Below, piece after piece: positions 16,885 through 26,121 of a stretch of 64,000 bases of DNA. The notes under the pieces are model-generated. The model was not told where the DNA came from. It saw nothing but the letters and a program-made list of their open reading frames with translations, and made no database searches. The position numbers were made by a program, and so were the translations under genes. This stretch comes from CAZYFH01 sp965249175 (GTDB lineage Bacteria; Acidobacteriota; Vicinamibacteria; Vicinamibacterales; UBA8438). The stretch is taken from positions 4,154,001-4,218,000 of the forward strand of contig OZ252227.1 of the NCBI GenBank assembly GCA_965249175.1, given 5' to 3'. Positions within the stretch are counted from its first letter, which is position 1, and every line of letters starts with the position of its first letter.

Positions 16885-17454
16885 TCAGCGGCTCAGCGCT
16901 TTTCGGAGAGCCGCCCGGATCCGGTGCAAGCGACTGGCGACCGTGCCGCGCTCGAGCTGCAGCAGCTCGGCCAGTTCATCGTATGAATATCCTTCGAGGT
17001 AGCAGAGGACGAACAACTCGGCGTTCTCGGGTGGAATGGCGGCGAAGGCTTGGCGCAACCGCTCCTTCAACAATGGGTGTTCGTGACACGGATCGGCCGG
17101 CGCTGGGTCGATGAGCTTGAGCTTGGCCGGCCCGCGACCATGGCGGGTATCCGGCGTTTCGTCGATCGCGCTCTCCCGGCGCGTCTTCGTGCGCCGCAGC
17201 AGGTCGATCGACGCATTGGCGGCGGCCCGCCGCAGGTACGCTCCCGGCGCGCGAGAGGCGTCGAGGCTGCGCCGGGTGTCGAGGACGCGCAAGAACACCG
17301 TTTGCAAGACGTCCTCGGCATCGGAAGGGTTGCCGGTGACGCGCAACGCCGTTAGGTAGACGGACGACGCGTGCTCCTCATAGAGGGCTTGGAACTCGCG
17401 CGGCTGGTACTTGGGGGCGTCGGCGTCCGCCACGGCGTGGGTAGCTGTGCTCAT
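16885..17454 (-). CDS. ECF-family RNA polymerase sigma factor
   Basis: The 189-residue protein has sigma region 2 (EEHASSVYLTALRVTGNPSDAEDVLQ, VFLRVLDTRRSLD, YLRRAAANASIDLLRR) and region 4 (AFAAIPPENAELFVLCYLEG, SYDELAELLQLERGTVASRLHR). The linker is long and charged. It is the first gene of the operon reaching 10593 and is presumably held inactive by the zinc-finger protein encoded next. No ribosome binding site is obvious upstream of the ATG. Whether it autoregulates is not visible. Confidence 0.92.
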   Translation of the reverse strand: MSTATHAVADADAPKYQPREFQALYEEHASSVYLTALRVTGNPSDAEDVLQTVFLRVLDTRRSLDASRAPGAYLRRAAANASIDLLRRTKTRRESAIDETPDTRHGRGPAKLKLIDPAPADPCHEHPLLKERLRQAFAAIPPENAELFVLCYLEGYSYDELAELLQLERGTVASRLHRIRAALRKALSR

Positions 17455-17959
17455 GGGTCAGTTCTCATCTAGCTATACGTGCCAGGACGACGGTTTCTTC
17501 CCAAAACACCGGCGCGCACGCACCGATTCGCAATCTGAACAAACGGTCCTCCGGCAACGCGGTCAGGCCCGAAAACAGGGTCGTTGCACCGTGTGCTGCC
17601 GTGTACACTCCAATGTCACGCTGGACTCCGAATCGCTTATATCGAGACGGGCATATTCTGGCGCCCTTCTGCGCGCTCCGAAGGCCAGATTTCGGCCGGA
17701 AATCGCGCATTTGGCCCCGTTTCGGACGGTCAGGTGATAAGCGATCTGAGATGCGGCCTCTCCCGCTGTCCCCATCGTCGTCAGACGGGGCAGAACACGC
17801 GTTCGTGAAGCGATCCGTCCGATCCTGAACTGTTCCTCCCACCTTCAGCCGAGGAGCGACGACCGGCCTCAACGTCGATCGCTGTCATCGGCGGTGAACC
17901 GCATGAAGGGCGGCGGCGTCTTGCTAAAGTGAAAACAGTCATCGTTGGCAAATGTCACC
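17455..17959. other. Divergent intergenic region with nested inverted repeats
   Basis: About 500 bp separate two divergent sigma-factor operons with no gene seen. Bases 17632-17745 contain nested complementary segments: ATCGCTTAT (17632) with ATAAGCGAT (17737), GAGACGGG (17644) with CCCGTTTC (17717), and a central GATTTC-N5-GAAATC hairpin. The segment could fold as a structured RNA or be a small mobile remnant. There is no T tract, and a terminator is not expected between divergent genes. Confidence 0.4.
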
Positions 17960-18490
17960 ATGCAGGAACTGGCGCACCGGTTGGCGGGATTTGTAGACGT
18001 GGGCGACGACCTCGCTCGCGAGTTCGAGATGCGCCTCGTCGAATCCTCGACGTTGGCCTTTCGCGTCGCGTTCAGCGTGCTGCGGCATCAAGAGGACGCT
18101 GAGGACGTGGCACAGGAGGCCTTTGCAAAGGCCTACCGTAATTTTCGTTCTCTCCGTGACCGTGGTCGCTTCCGCGCTTGGCTGGTTCGTCTGACCTGGC
18201 GGCTCGCGCTCGATCGACAGCGCGCCGATCGCCGTCGCCTGTTTCGCGAAAACCACCACGCGCTGAGCCGGGAAGGGCCGGATCGGGCTACCCAACCGGT
18301 CGATGAACGCGCCAGGGCCATTTGGGAGGCGATCGATGCCTTGCCGCCAAAGTATCGGGTGGTCATCGTGCTTGGAGCGATCGAGGGTTACAACGTGCGA
18401 GAGGTGGCGCAATTGCTCAACCTGCGTGAGGGCACAGTGAAATCCCGGCTGTTTGGCGCCCGTCGACGCCTGAGGGAGCGCTTGGGATGA
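17960..18490 (+). CDS. ECF-family RNA polymerase sigma factor
   Basis: The 176-residue protein contains region 2 (AFRVAFSVLRHQEDAEDVAQEAFAK split over residues 35-60, then FRAWLVRLTWRLALDRQR) and region 4 (ALPPKYRVVIVLGAIEG, VREVAQLLNLREGTVKSRL). I use the first ATG; a TTG five codons upstream is possible and neither has a clear ribosome binding site. The stop overlaps the ATG of the next gene. It is divergent from the other sigma operon and heads a three-gene unit. Confidence 0.9.
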   Translation: MQELAHRLAGFVDVGDDLAREFEMRLVESSTLAFRVAFSVLRHQEDAEDVAQEAFAKAYRNFRSLRDRGRFRAWLVRLTWRLALDRQRADRRRLFRENHHALSREGPDRATQPVDERARAIWEAIDALPPKYRVVIVLGAIEGYNVREVAQLLNLREGTVKSRLFGARRRLRERLG

Positions 18491-19125
18491 ATCAGCGCGA
18501 GCCGAAGGACGATGTGGTGGTCGAGCGACTCGATCGCGAGATCGAGCGCGTGATCTCGTCCGATCCCTCGTCGGAGTTCCTGACGAGGATCCGGGCACGT
18601 GTGGCCGAGGAGCCCGACCCGAGAGGCTGGTGGTTCGGCTGGCCCCCGTTCGCAACGGGTCTCGCCTTGGGATTGTTGGTTCTCGGAGTGGCGACGTCAC
18701 GCGTAGGCCAGCCTGGCGAGACGCAGGACCCCGGGGTTGGCGCTGTCGCTCCCGTCGAGACCACCGCGCGGCCATCGAGGATCGCGCCACCTCGGCTACC
18801 CGCCGAGGCGACCACAGTGGAGGCCCGCGCGCCGAGCGATGCGTTGTCGCCGTCGATCAGGCCACCGCTCGAGCCCGCGCGAGGGGCGGCGGACGCGTCC
18901 ACGGAGCGTACCTCGCCGCGGTTTGCACGGGTCGTGACGTCCCCACGTGAGGTGGCGGCACTCAGAGCGCTCTTCGCGAGCGTTCGGGACGGGAGCGTGT
19001 CCGTGCCAGCGAGCCCGGAATCGCCAACCCCGATTCTGTCGACCGAGCCGCCATCACCGGTCACTGTGTCGGCTGTGACCGTCGAACCAGTGTCCCTGGC
19101 TCTGCTGGAAGGAGTTGTCGAATGA
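18487..19125 (+). CDS. Single-pass membrane protein, probable anti-sigma factor
   Basis: The 212-residue protein has a charged cytoplasmic N-terminus (residues 1-50), one transmembrane helix (about 55-70) and a Pro/Ala/Thr-rich extracytoplasmic region of low complexity. It overlaps the sigma gene by four bases, the usual place of an anti-sigma gene, but no zinc-finger motif is visible. The role is thus inferred from position and topology only. It also overlaps the next gene by four bases. Confidence 0.55.
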   Translation: MNQREPKDDVVVERLDREIERVISSDPSSEFLTRIRARVAEEPDPRGWWFGWPPFATGLALGLLVLGVATSRVGQPGETQDPGVGAVAPVETTARPSRIAPPRLPAEATTVEARAPSDALSPSIRPPLEPARGAADASTERTSPRFARVVTSPREVAALRALFASVRDGSVSVPASPESPTPILSTEPPSPVTVSAVTVEPVSLALLEGVVE

Positions 19126-19667
19126 AAAGCACCAGGACGATTTCGTCGTTCGTCCTTGCACTGATACTGGCCTCCGGTGCCGTTGGAGGCGCCCAAGATC
19201 CGACTGTCGACGCCGAGCGAGAACCGGCGTCGCTGAGTATCGAGGTGACCATCGCGCGGTTTCAGGGCGAGACTCTCGTGAGCAGCCTGCCCTACACGTT
19301 GTCCGCGATTCCCGGAGAGGAGGCGACCTTGCGCATTGGAGCGGAAGTCCCCGTCAGGACTGTCGCGGGGGCGACCGCCAGCCAGGTCGTCAACTACCGC
19401 CCAATCGGGACAAACATCTCGTGCTCAGCCCGACGGCTCGCTGGCGACCGATACGAGTTCCGGATCTTCATCGACGAGTCATCCGTGTATGGGGACAACC
19501 AGACCGCTACCGATTCGGTAATGGTTGACGTGCCGGTGTTCCGGTCGTTTCAGTCAGGCAATAGCTTTGTGATTCGGAATGGGCAATCGATTCAATACAC
19601 CGCGGCCGCCGATCGTATCAGCGGCGAAACTGTTCGGGTCGACGTGGAGTTGACGGTACTCCCGTAA
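19122..19667 (+). CDS. Secreted protein of unknown function
   Basis: The 181-residue protein begins with a clear signal peptide (FVLALILASGAVGGAQ). The mature part is predicted beta-rich and ends with alternating hydrophobic residues (YTAAADRISGETVRVDVELTV). I do not recognise a named family with certainty. Its start overlaps the membrane-protein stop, so it is coupled to the sigma/anti-sigma pair and may be part of the sensed envelope process. Confidence 0.6.
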   Translation: MKSTRTISSFVLALILASGAVGGAQDPTVDAEREPASLSIEVTIARFQGETLVSSLPYTLSAIPGEEATLRIGAEVPVRTVAGATASQVVNYRPIGTNISCSARRLAGDRYEFRIFIDESSVYGDNQTATDSVMVDVPVFRSFQSGNSFVIRNGQSIQYTAAADRISGETVRVDVELTVLP

Positions 19668-19723
19668 GGCGGAGCGACTCGATCTCGGCCGGTTGGACGG
19701 GTCGTTCCAGTCCTCGGACGCTC

Positions 19724-20180
19724 ATGCCGCACGACTTTGGCGGGAGGCAGTACGAGAAGGCATCCACTCACCAGCTGGAGTGGGGAACGAAGCTCATCGC
19801 CGGCCTCGGGCTGCACAAGCGCCTGCTGGACAACGTTCACCGGTCCCTTCAGCCCGGCGGCCGCTTACGTTTCACCTTTGCCGGAGATGGGAACTGTTCC
19901 GCCTACTTCAAGGTGATCCGCGAGGCTATGGCGCTGGACGAATTTGCGCCCCACTTCACTGGATTCGAGTGGCCGTTCTACATGCCGTGCGTCGATGAGT
20001 ATCCGGTGCTACTCGAAGGCGGCGGACGGCGTGATGCACGGGTCTGCGGCGAGAACGCTGACAGATACTTTCTCGATCAGGACGCGATGATTCGATGGCT
20101 TGACCAGCCGAGCCTCGTCCCTTTTCTTGCCTCGGTCCCTCTGCACGACAAGGCTGCGTTCCGCGCGTTTGGAGTTCCCA
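19724..20180 (+). pseudogene. SAM-dependent methyltransferase remnant (trans-aconitate methyltransferase-like)
   Basis: The N-terminus matches this methyltransferase group (GGRQYEKASTHQLEWGTKLI), then the frame jumps directly to the later part (RLLDNVHRSLQPGGRLRFTF, GDGNCSAYFKVIREAM, DQPSLVPFLASV). Roughly 60-65 residues carrying the SAM-binding glycine loop are missing, in frame. The C-terminal end is lost where the IS30 element begins, after DKAAFRAF. It cannot bind SAM as it stands. Confidence 0.7.
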
Positions 20181-21332
20181 GGGCGGTCTCATGTGAACGA
20201 CGCAACATCTCGGCGATCATCCGAGCCACGGGTTCGGAGGGAGGCCAGATGCGACGTCGACGAGGCGACCATGGCAGGCGACTGAGCCACGCAGACCACG
20301 TGGAGATCCAACGGCGGGTCACCGAGGGCGAGACGTTCGCGAGCGCGGCGGCGGCGGTCGGCTGTTCGACCAAGTCCATCCAGCGGTTCATGGCGCGCAC
20401 GGGCGGCCTGATGCCGCGAGCGCGCGCGCGTGCGCCGCTGCGGTTGTCTCTGGCGGACCGCGAGGAACTGTCGCGCGGGTTGCAGGCCGGCGAGTCGTTC
20501 CGCCAGATCGCCGCCCGGCTCGGGAGAGCGGTCTCGACGATCTCCCGGGAAGTGGCCTGGAACGGCCATCGCGCGACCTATCGCGCCTGGCGGGCCGAAC
20601 AGAGCGGCCGCCCGGCGGGCGCGACGACCCAAGCCGGAGAAGTTGGCGACCTATCCCCGACTGTGTCGGTACGTCGCGCGGCGGCTCCGCGCGCGCTGGT
20701 CGCCGCAACAGATCGCGGCACGGCTCGTCTGTGACTATCCTGATGATCGCGAGATGCGCGTGTCGCACGAGACGATCTACCGGTCACTGTTCGTGCAGGC
20801 CCGCGGAGCGCTCCGGAAAGAGCTCACCACGTGCCTGCGTACCGGGCGCACGCAGCGACGCGCGCACAAGCGCACGGAGCATTCCGGTACCGGCCGCCTC
20901 CGCCACATGGTCATGATCAGCGACCGTCCCGCCACGGTGGACCGCGCCGTGCCCGGGCACTGGGAGGGCGACCTCGTCATGGGCAAGGGCGGGCGCTCCG
21001 CGATCGGGACGCTCGTCGAACGCTCGAGTCGCTGTGTGGTGTTGTTGCATCTCCCCAACGGCCGGACGGCCGACGAGGTGCGCCGGGCACTCACCCCGGC
21101 AGCTGTCTAAACTTCCGGCGGAGCTTCGCCGGACGCTCACCTGGGACCAGGGAAAGGAGATGGCCGCACACGCGCAGTTCACGATCGACACGCAGATCGC
21201 CGTCTTCTTCTGCGACCCACACAGCCCCTGGCAGCGGGGCAGCAACGAGAACAGCAACGGCCTGCTCCGGCAATACTTCCCCAAGACCGCCGACCTGAGC
21301 GTCTACACACGAACCGAATTGAATGCGGTGGC

Positions 21333-22764
21333 GGGGATGTCCCAGTAGCTGTTGAAATTTGAAGCGGCGGCTCTTCACTGGTCGTGCTATACGACCGGTG
21401 ACTAAACCGAGGTGCAAGCCTCCCAGCAAGGAGCCGCCATGAAGCAGCAGTCTCGCACAGTCACTCGTCGTCGCCAATCGGAATCCCCGTCGGTGCGCCA
21501 CCTCCCGTTGGTCGAGATCCTGATGGATACCGAGGCTGAGCTCCAGGAGCTGGTCGTGGCCTCGGGCCTGAAGGTGCTCGAGGCCATGCTCGAAGAGGAT
21601 CGGGCGGCGGTGTGTGGGCCACGGTATGCGCATCAAGCGGCGCGACGGGCGTACCGGGCCGGGCATGCCCCCAGTCAGGTCGTGTTGGGCGGGCGCAAGG
21701 TCGCGATTCGGCGCCCGCGTGCCCGCCGCGCCGGCACGGAGGGGCCGCTGCCGACCGTGCGGGCGTTCACGGATGCGGACCCGCTGAACCGGCGGGTCGT
21801 CGACCAGAGGCTCATCGGCGTCGCGACCCGCCAGTATGCGCGGAGTCTCGAGCCGCTCGGCGCGGAGATCACCACGCGGGGCACGAGCAAGAGTGCGGTC
21901 AGTCGACGCTTTGTGGCGCAGACCCAGGCGCAGTTGGACGCGTGGCGCGCGACGCCGCTCGACAACCTCGACCTGGCCGTACTGCTGATCGATGGGGTGC
22001 ACGTCGGCAGCCACTGTATCGTGGTCGCCCTGGGCATCGATAAATCGGGCACCAACCATCCGCTTGGCCTCTGGGAAGGGGCCACCGAGAATGCGACGGT
22101 CTGTCAGGGGCTGTTGACCAATCTCATGAGCCGCGGACTTCGCACCGACCGGAGCCTCCTGGTGATCGTCGATGGGGCGAAGGCCCTCGACGCCGCGGTG
22201 ACCCAGACGTTCGGCCGGGCGGCCGTCGTGCAACGGTGTCAAGTGCATAAGGGCCGGAACATCCTGGAGCATCTCCCCGAGGCGCAGCGGCCGTGGGTGC
22301 AGGCGATCCTCACGCGCGCCTATACGAACCGCCACGTCAAGACGGCGACGCGTCTGCTGCAGGACCTCGCGCGTCGCTTGGACACCGACTACCCGAGTGC
22401 AGCCGCCAGCGTGCGGGAAGGACTCGACGACACCCTGACCGTGCTCGGCCTGGGGCTGTCGGAGCGCCTCCAACGATCGCTCGCCACCACGAATGCCATT
22501 GAGAGTCTGCTCAGCCGCACCCGCCATGTGAAACGGAATGTGAAGCGTTGGCGCGGTGGGACGATGGTGCTGCGCTGGGTGGCCGCCGGGGTGCTCGAAG
22601 CGGCGAAGGGGTTCCGTCGGGTGAAAGGGTGCAAAGATATGCCGGCCCTCGTCGCGGCCCTCCGAGCGCGCGACGCGCGGCTGGGCCTCGGGGAGTCGTC
22701 AGCGATGGTTGCGTAGTCGTGAACCGAGCCGCCGCTGAGTTTCAACAGCGCACGGGACATCCCC
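21333..22764 (+). mobile_element. IS256-family element IS-B, copy 1
   Basis: The 1432-bp element is bounded by inverted repeats starting GGGGATGTCCC, with inner GCTGTTGAAA, and flanked by the 8-bp direct repeat GCGGTGGC (21325-21332 and 22765-22772). It sits inside the IS30 transposase gene. Copy 2 (58980-60411) has the same length and opposite orientation. It is unrelated in detail to IS-A. Confidence 0.93.
21439..22716 (+). CDS. IS256-family (Mutator-like) transposase, intact
   Basis: The 425-residue protein has an unbroken frame with LAVLLIDGVHVG (first Asp), LLVIVDGAKALDAAV (second Asp), AAVVQRCQVHKGRNIL and LATTNAIESLLSRT (Glu). The ATG after AAGGAGCCGCC is taken as start. The length is normal for the family, so this copy may be active. 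It differs from copy 2 at two residues that I noticed (Gly/Val after RAGTE and Asn/Lys before HPLGLW). Confidence 0.92.
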   Translation: MKQQSRTVTRRRQSESPSVRHLPLVEILMDTEAELQELVVASGLKVLEAMLEEDRAAVCGPRYAHQAARRAYRAGHAPSQVVLGGRKVAIRRPRARRAGTEGPLPTVRAFTDADPLNRRVVDQRLIGVATRQYARSLEPLGAEITTRGTSKSAVSRRFVAQTQAQLDAWRATPLDNLDLAVLLIDGVHVGSHCIVVALGIDKSGTNHPLGLWEGATENATVCQGLLTNLMSRGLRTDRSLLVIVDGAKALDAAVTQTFGRAAVVQRCQVHKGRNILEHLPEAQRPWVQAILTRAYTNRHVKTATRLLQDLARRLDTDYPSAAASVREGLDDTLTVLGLGLSERLQRSLATTNAIESLLSRTRHVKRNVKRWRGGTMVLRWVAAGVLEAAKGFRRVKGCKDMPALVAALRARDARLGLGESSAMVA

Positions 22765-22868
22765 GCGGTGGCGCGCCAGCTCAATAATCGACCTCGAGCA
22801 ACGTTAGGGTGGTTGAAACCGTCCGAAGTGTTTAGCCGTTTCGTTGCGTCGACCAGTTGAGGCCGCCC

Positions 22869-23398
22869 AGGGTTTTGTGGACAGCGCATCTAGGCGGCGT
22901 GAGCCCGGAGCAGTTCGAGGCGGTGCACAAGCCGCGCCGACGGGGTCTCCACTGAATCCTGGGATCTCCAGTCACGATGGGCGGCGAGCGTGATGAGCTG
23001 GTGGATAGTGCAGACGGCCTTGGCGATATAACCGCCAAGTACTCACCACCCGGATTCTCCCAGTCCCACGACTTCATGCCCGAGCGCGATCATGGTGTCA
23101 CGCCGTTGATAACCATTGAGAACGGTTTGCAGTTTGTCTACGATGGCTCATAGACCGCCGTGTCGCGTGAGTCGCGGCGTAGCGCCCACCATGACAACCC
23201 TCGTCCGCGATATCCGGCACGCGGCCCGCGTGTTCCGCTTGAGGAATCTCGAGGCGACGTGTCCGTGACCGCCAGCTGCGGGCTCAGGCGGCCGCGCGTC
23301 GAGGCCAACCCCACACCCGTGCTCCGCCCATGGCAGTCGGTCAGGGCCCGCATGACGTGTCCAGCATCAGTCGTCCCCCGGGTTCTTTCAGCAGCCTG
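22869..23398. other. Intergenic region with degraded sequence
   Basis: Apart from the IS3-like remnant at 22887, no gene is convincing. A frame from 22978 to 23152 (MGGERDELVDSADGLGDI) is short, has no ribosome binding site and no recognisable family. The segment ends with a CTAG-type end sequence at the stop of the next gene. Confidence 0.4.
22887..22955 (+). pseudogene. C-terminal tail of an IS3-family transposase (OrfB)
   Basis: The translated piece HLGGVSPEQFEAVHK followed by PRRRGLH and a stop resembles the extreme C-terminus of IS3-family integrase-type transposases (the common motif is Y-LGG-SPxxFE). Nothing of the catalytic domain is left; it begins just outside the IS30 end. Confidence 0.4.
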
Positions 23399-23401
23399 CT
23401 A
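23383..23401 (-). repeat. CTAG-type end sequence resembling IS1182/MITE termini
   Basis: Read on the minus strand, CTAGCAGGCTGCTGAAAG resembles the IS1182/MITE terminus CTAGCAGCCCGTGGTGAAA. The TAG in it is the stop codon of the permease gene. It may be a solo end left by an element inserted at the gene's 3' end. Confidence 0.35.
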
Positions 23402-24692
23402 GTCAACTCGCAACGCAGCGAGCGGGTCGATCTGCGTCGCTCGGCGGGCTGGGAGGTAGCAAGCAAGCCCCGCCACGATGAGCAGCAGGAGCGCAACCGA
23501 TGCAAAAGTGAGTGGGTCGGTCGCCGTGACGCCGAACAGCACGCTTGAGAGAGCTCGGGTCATCCCGAATGCCGCTAGCAAACCGATGACGAGACCGATC
23601 GCGGTCAGCCAGAGCCCACGTCGTACGACGCCGCCCAGAATCGCGCTTGTCTGAGCGCCCAGCGCGAGACGCAACCCGAACTCCTGCGTCCGCTGGCTCA
23701 CGGCGTATCCCATGACGCCGTAGATGCCGACGGCTGAGAGTACGAGTGCGATCACCGCGAACACTGCGAGCAGTACCGAGACCAGGAGTTGCGGAGCGAT
23801 GGACTGCTGCACGACTTGCTCCATGGTTCGCATGCGGCCCACAGGCTGAGCCGCATCGACGGACCACACCTCTCGCCGAACCAGGTCGGCCAGGGTCTCC
23901 GGGGCGAGATCGGAGCGGATCACGACCGTCGCTGTCTGCCAGGGTACCTGGTAGAACGGAAGGTAGAACTGGAACCGTGACTCCGCCGCCACGCCGAAGT
24001 TCTTCACGTGGTTCACGACGCCGATCACGCGTCGCGTACCGTTGACTTCGAGATAGCGTCCGATCGGACTCTCTCCGGGCCACACAGCCTCGGCGAACGT
24101 GGTGTCGACCATCACCACCGGCGCGGTCTCGGCCGTGTCAGTCCGCTCGAAATGTCGGCCTTCCATCAGTTGGACGCCCAGCGCGTCGAAGTAATCAGGC
24201 GTGACCCGGAAGAAATCGGAGTAGATCCCTTCGTCCGGTGCAAACACGGGACTGTCACCAGCTGTCGGTGACGTCTGAGATCCACCGCCGGCGAGTGGTA
24301 CCGGTCGGGCGACTCCCGCCGACTCCACGCCGGAGACCGCGTCGAGCCGTTGGCTCAGTTCCTGAAAGAACGCGGCTTGCCGTGAAGGTTGCCTGTACGC
24401 GTCCGGAGACTCAGTTCCATCGTGAGAACGCCCGCTGGGCTCAGACCTGCATCAGCGTCTTGAATCGACCCGAACGTCCTGATCATCAAGCCCGCTCCGA
24501 CAAGCAGCACGAGAGAGAGCGCCACCTCACACACGACCATGACGCTCCGCACGCGATGGGCCCGGCGTGCGGTCGAGCTTCGTCCTCCCTCTTTCAGGAC
24601 TTCGTGCAACTCCAGCTTTGTACTTGTCAGCGCCGGAATAAGACCGAATATCACACCGGTTGCGAGCGACACGGCCAGCGTGAAGAAGAGGA

Positions 24693-26121
24693 GAGTCAAG
24701 CCCATTCTTAGTTGAAACTCTCCACGGCTCCCGATGGCTTACGCGGCCTGCTTCTTCGACGTCGTCGTGTCGATCTTCAGTTCTCGCTTCAATGCGGCCC
24801 GAAGCGTGGGAAGGTGGCGGTAGCCCCTCACCCTTCGTAAGCGCGGTTCGATGTCCAGGAGGGCGGTCGCCAGCCAGCGGTGGCGTTGGCTCGAGCTCTG
24901 CCAGTGATCTACCTTCGCGCAGCGTTCCTCGACCAGCGCATTGACCGACTCCAGACAGTTCGTCGTCTTCAGCGACCGGCCCAGCACTCCGTACACGCCC
25001 AATCGATGTCACGTCAGGGTTTCGTCCAGGCCTTCCGCCAAGCTGTCAGCCGCCGACTGGTTCCGCTCGTCCAACTCGCCGTGGAGCGTCTCGAGCGCAC
25101 CGAGGGCCTCGTCGTAGTCCGGCCGGTTGTACGCTCGCTGGAGACGCTGACGCCACACCGCCTGCTCGTGCTTGGCCAGGTAGCTCACCACGTTCTCGCG
25201 CTTGTGCCACTGGCACCGTTGGACCAGGGCCCGGCCCCGGAAGGCCTTCCGGACGGCCGTGCGGAGCCCCTTGCCGCCATCGAGGATGACCAGCACACCC
25301 TGGGAGAGGTCGAGGCCCCGCTCGACCAACGACCGCAGGAACGGTGTGAGCACCGTCGCGTTCTCCGTGTCCGTTTCGACGAAGCCCAGGAAGCGTTTCT
25401 CCCCAGACAGCGTGATGCCTAGCGCGATGACCATCGTCGCGTCAGCGAACGTCTTGCCGTCCAGGAACACGGCCACCACGTCCTCATCGGATAGGTCCCG
25501 CTCCTGGAACGCCCGTAGCTGCGCCGCGCTGGCCTGGATGAACCCCCGGGACACCGTCGAACTCGACAGCCCGATCGCCCCGGGAATCGCCGCCGCGGCC
25601 GCCGCGTAGTTGCGGCACGAGATCCCGTAGAGCACCCGTCGCAGCAGCGCGTCGTCCACCTCGCGGTCGTCATGCAACGCCGCATACGACCGCAGCGGAA
25701 TCTCGCTCCCTGCGAGGCGACGAATCCGGGGCACGCGAATCGGCACGCGCTGCCCCGCGAGACCCACCGTCCCAGGGTTACTGCCGTGACGGCGTCCACC
25801 GACCGACGCGTCCTTCCGGACGTAGCGCTCGCTCGCCAGCGCCGTCACCTCCTGGTCGAGCAACTCCTGCACATGCATCAGGCCCAGGGGCACCAGCGAG
25901 CGGATCAGCTCCACCTTCGCGTCCAGCTCCAGATCCGCGTAGGCCTCGCGGTGAATGATGTTGACCGAGCCCAGCTTGCGAACTTTCTTGCGCTTCCTGA
26001 CAGCACGTAGGCCACTCATCGTGGCTCCTCTCTCTCGTGGGGTGATGTCCGTCTTTTGCAACGTCATCACACCACAGGGTCTGGAGCCGTTTCAATGTTC
26101 AACTAAGATTAGCTCACCCTC
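24693..26121 (-). mobile_element. IS256-family element IS-A, copy 2
   Basis: It is 1429 bp, like copy 1, with the same ends and an 8-bp direct repeat GAAGAGGA (24685-24692 and 26122-26129). It lies in codon 474-475 of an ADOP gene and is transcribed in the same direction as that gene. A few substitutions separate it from copy 1 (for example Gly for Val at the third codon and Ala for Glu in SYAALHDD). Confidence 0.92.
24739..26019 (-). pseudogene. IS256-family transposase with the same in-frame TGA
   Basis: The sequence repeats that of copy 1: DVVAVFLDGKTFADAT, GVLVILDGGKGLRTAV, then DETLT and a TGA (25009-25011), then in the same frame HRLGVYGVLGRSLK and TTNCLESVNALV. The stop therefore predates the separation of the two copies, or the element moved with it. 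Without readthrough the protein lacks its catalytic Glu and C-terminal helices. Confidence 0.85.

Larger units (their letters stand above)
20249..22860 (+). pseudogene. IS30-family transposase, two frameshifts and an insertion
   Basis: The first segment gives the helix-turn-helix (SFRQIAARLGRAVSTISREV). Near 20605 the reading shifts to a frame with ARRPKPEKLATYPRL, SPQQIAARL, HETIYRSLF and the catalytic PGHWEGDLVMGKG. Near 21100 it shifts again to PAELRRTLTWDQGKEMA and SPWQRGSNENSNGLLRQYF, which supplies the remaining Asp and Glu. IS-B then interrupts it, and after the element the frame resumes with ARQLNNRPRATLGWLKPSEV and a TGA. All domains are recognisable, but no functional product can be made. 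Confidence 0.85.
20181..22868 (+). mobile_element. IS30-family element, interrupted by IS-B copy 1
   Basis: Without the nested IS256-family insertion and its duplication the element is about 1.25 kb, as expected for IS30. Its ends are imperfect inverted repeats: GGGCGGTCTCA with CGACGCAAC near 20181-20205, and the complement near 22845-22868. The exact boundary is uncertain within CCCAGGG on each side. It truncates the methyltransferase gene. Confidence 0.65.

Noticed and set aside
22978..23152. A 58-codon frame starting MGGERDEL between IS30 and the third ADOP gene
   Set aside because: Short, without a ribosome binding site, family match or conserved neighbour; kept only as a note.
5335..26121. 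The two inverted IS-A copies as ends of a 20.8-kb composite transposon
   Set aside because: Each copy has its own matching 8-bp target duplication, so they inserted separately; a composite would show one duplication at the outer ends only. For the same reason the IS-B pair (21333 and 60411) is not a composite or an inversion junction.
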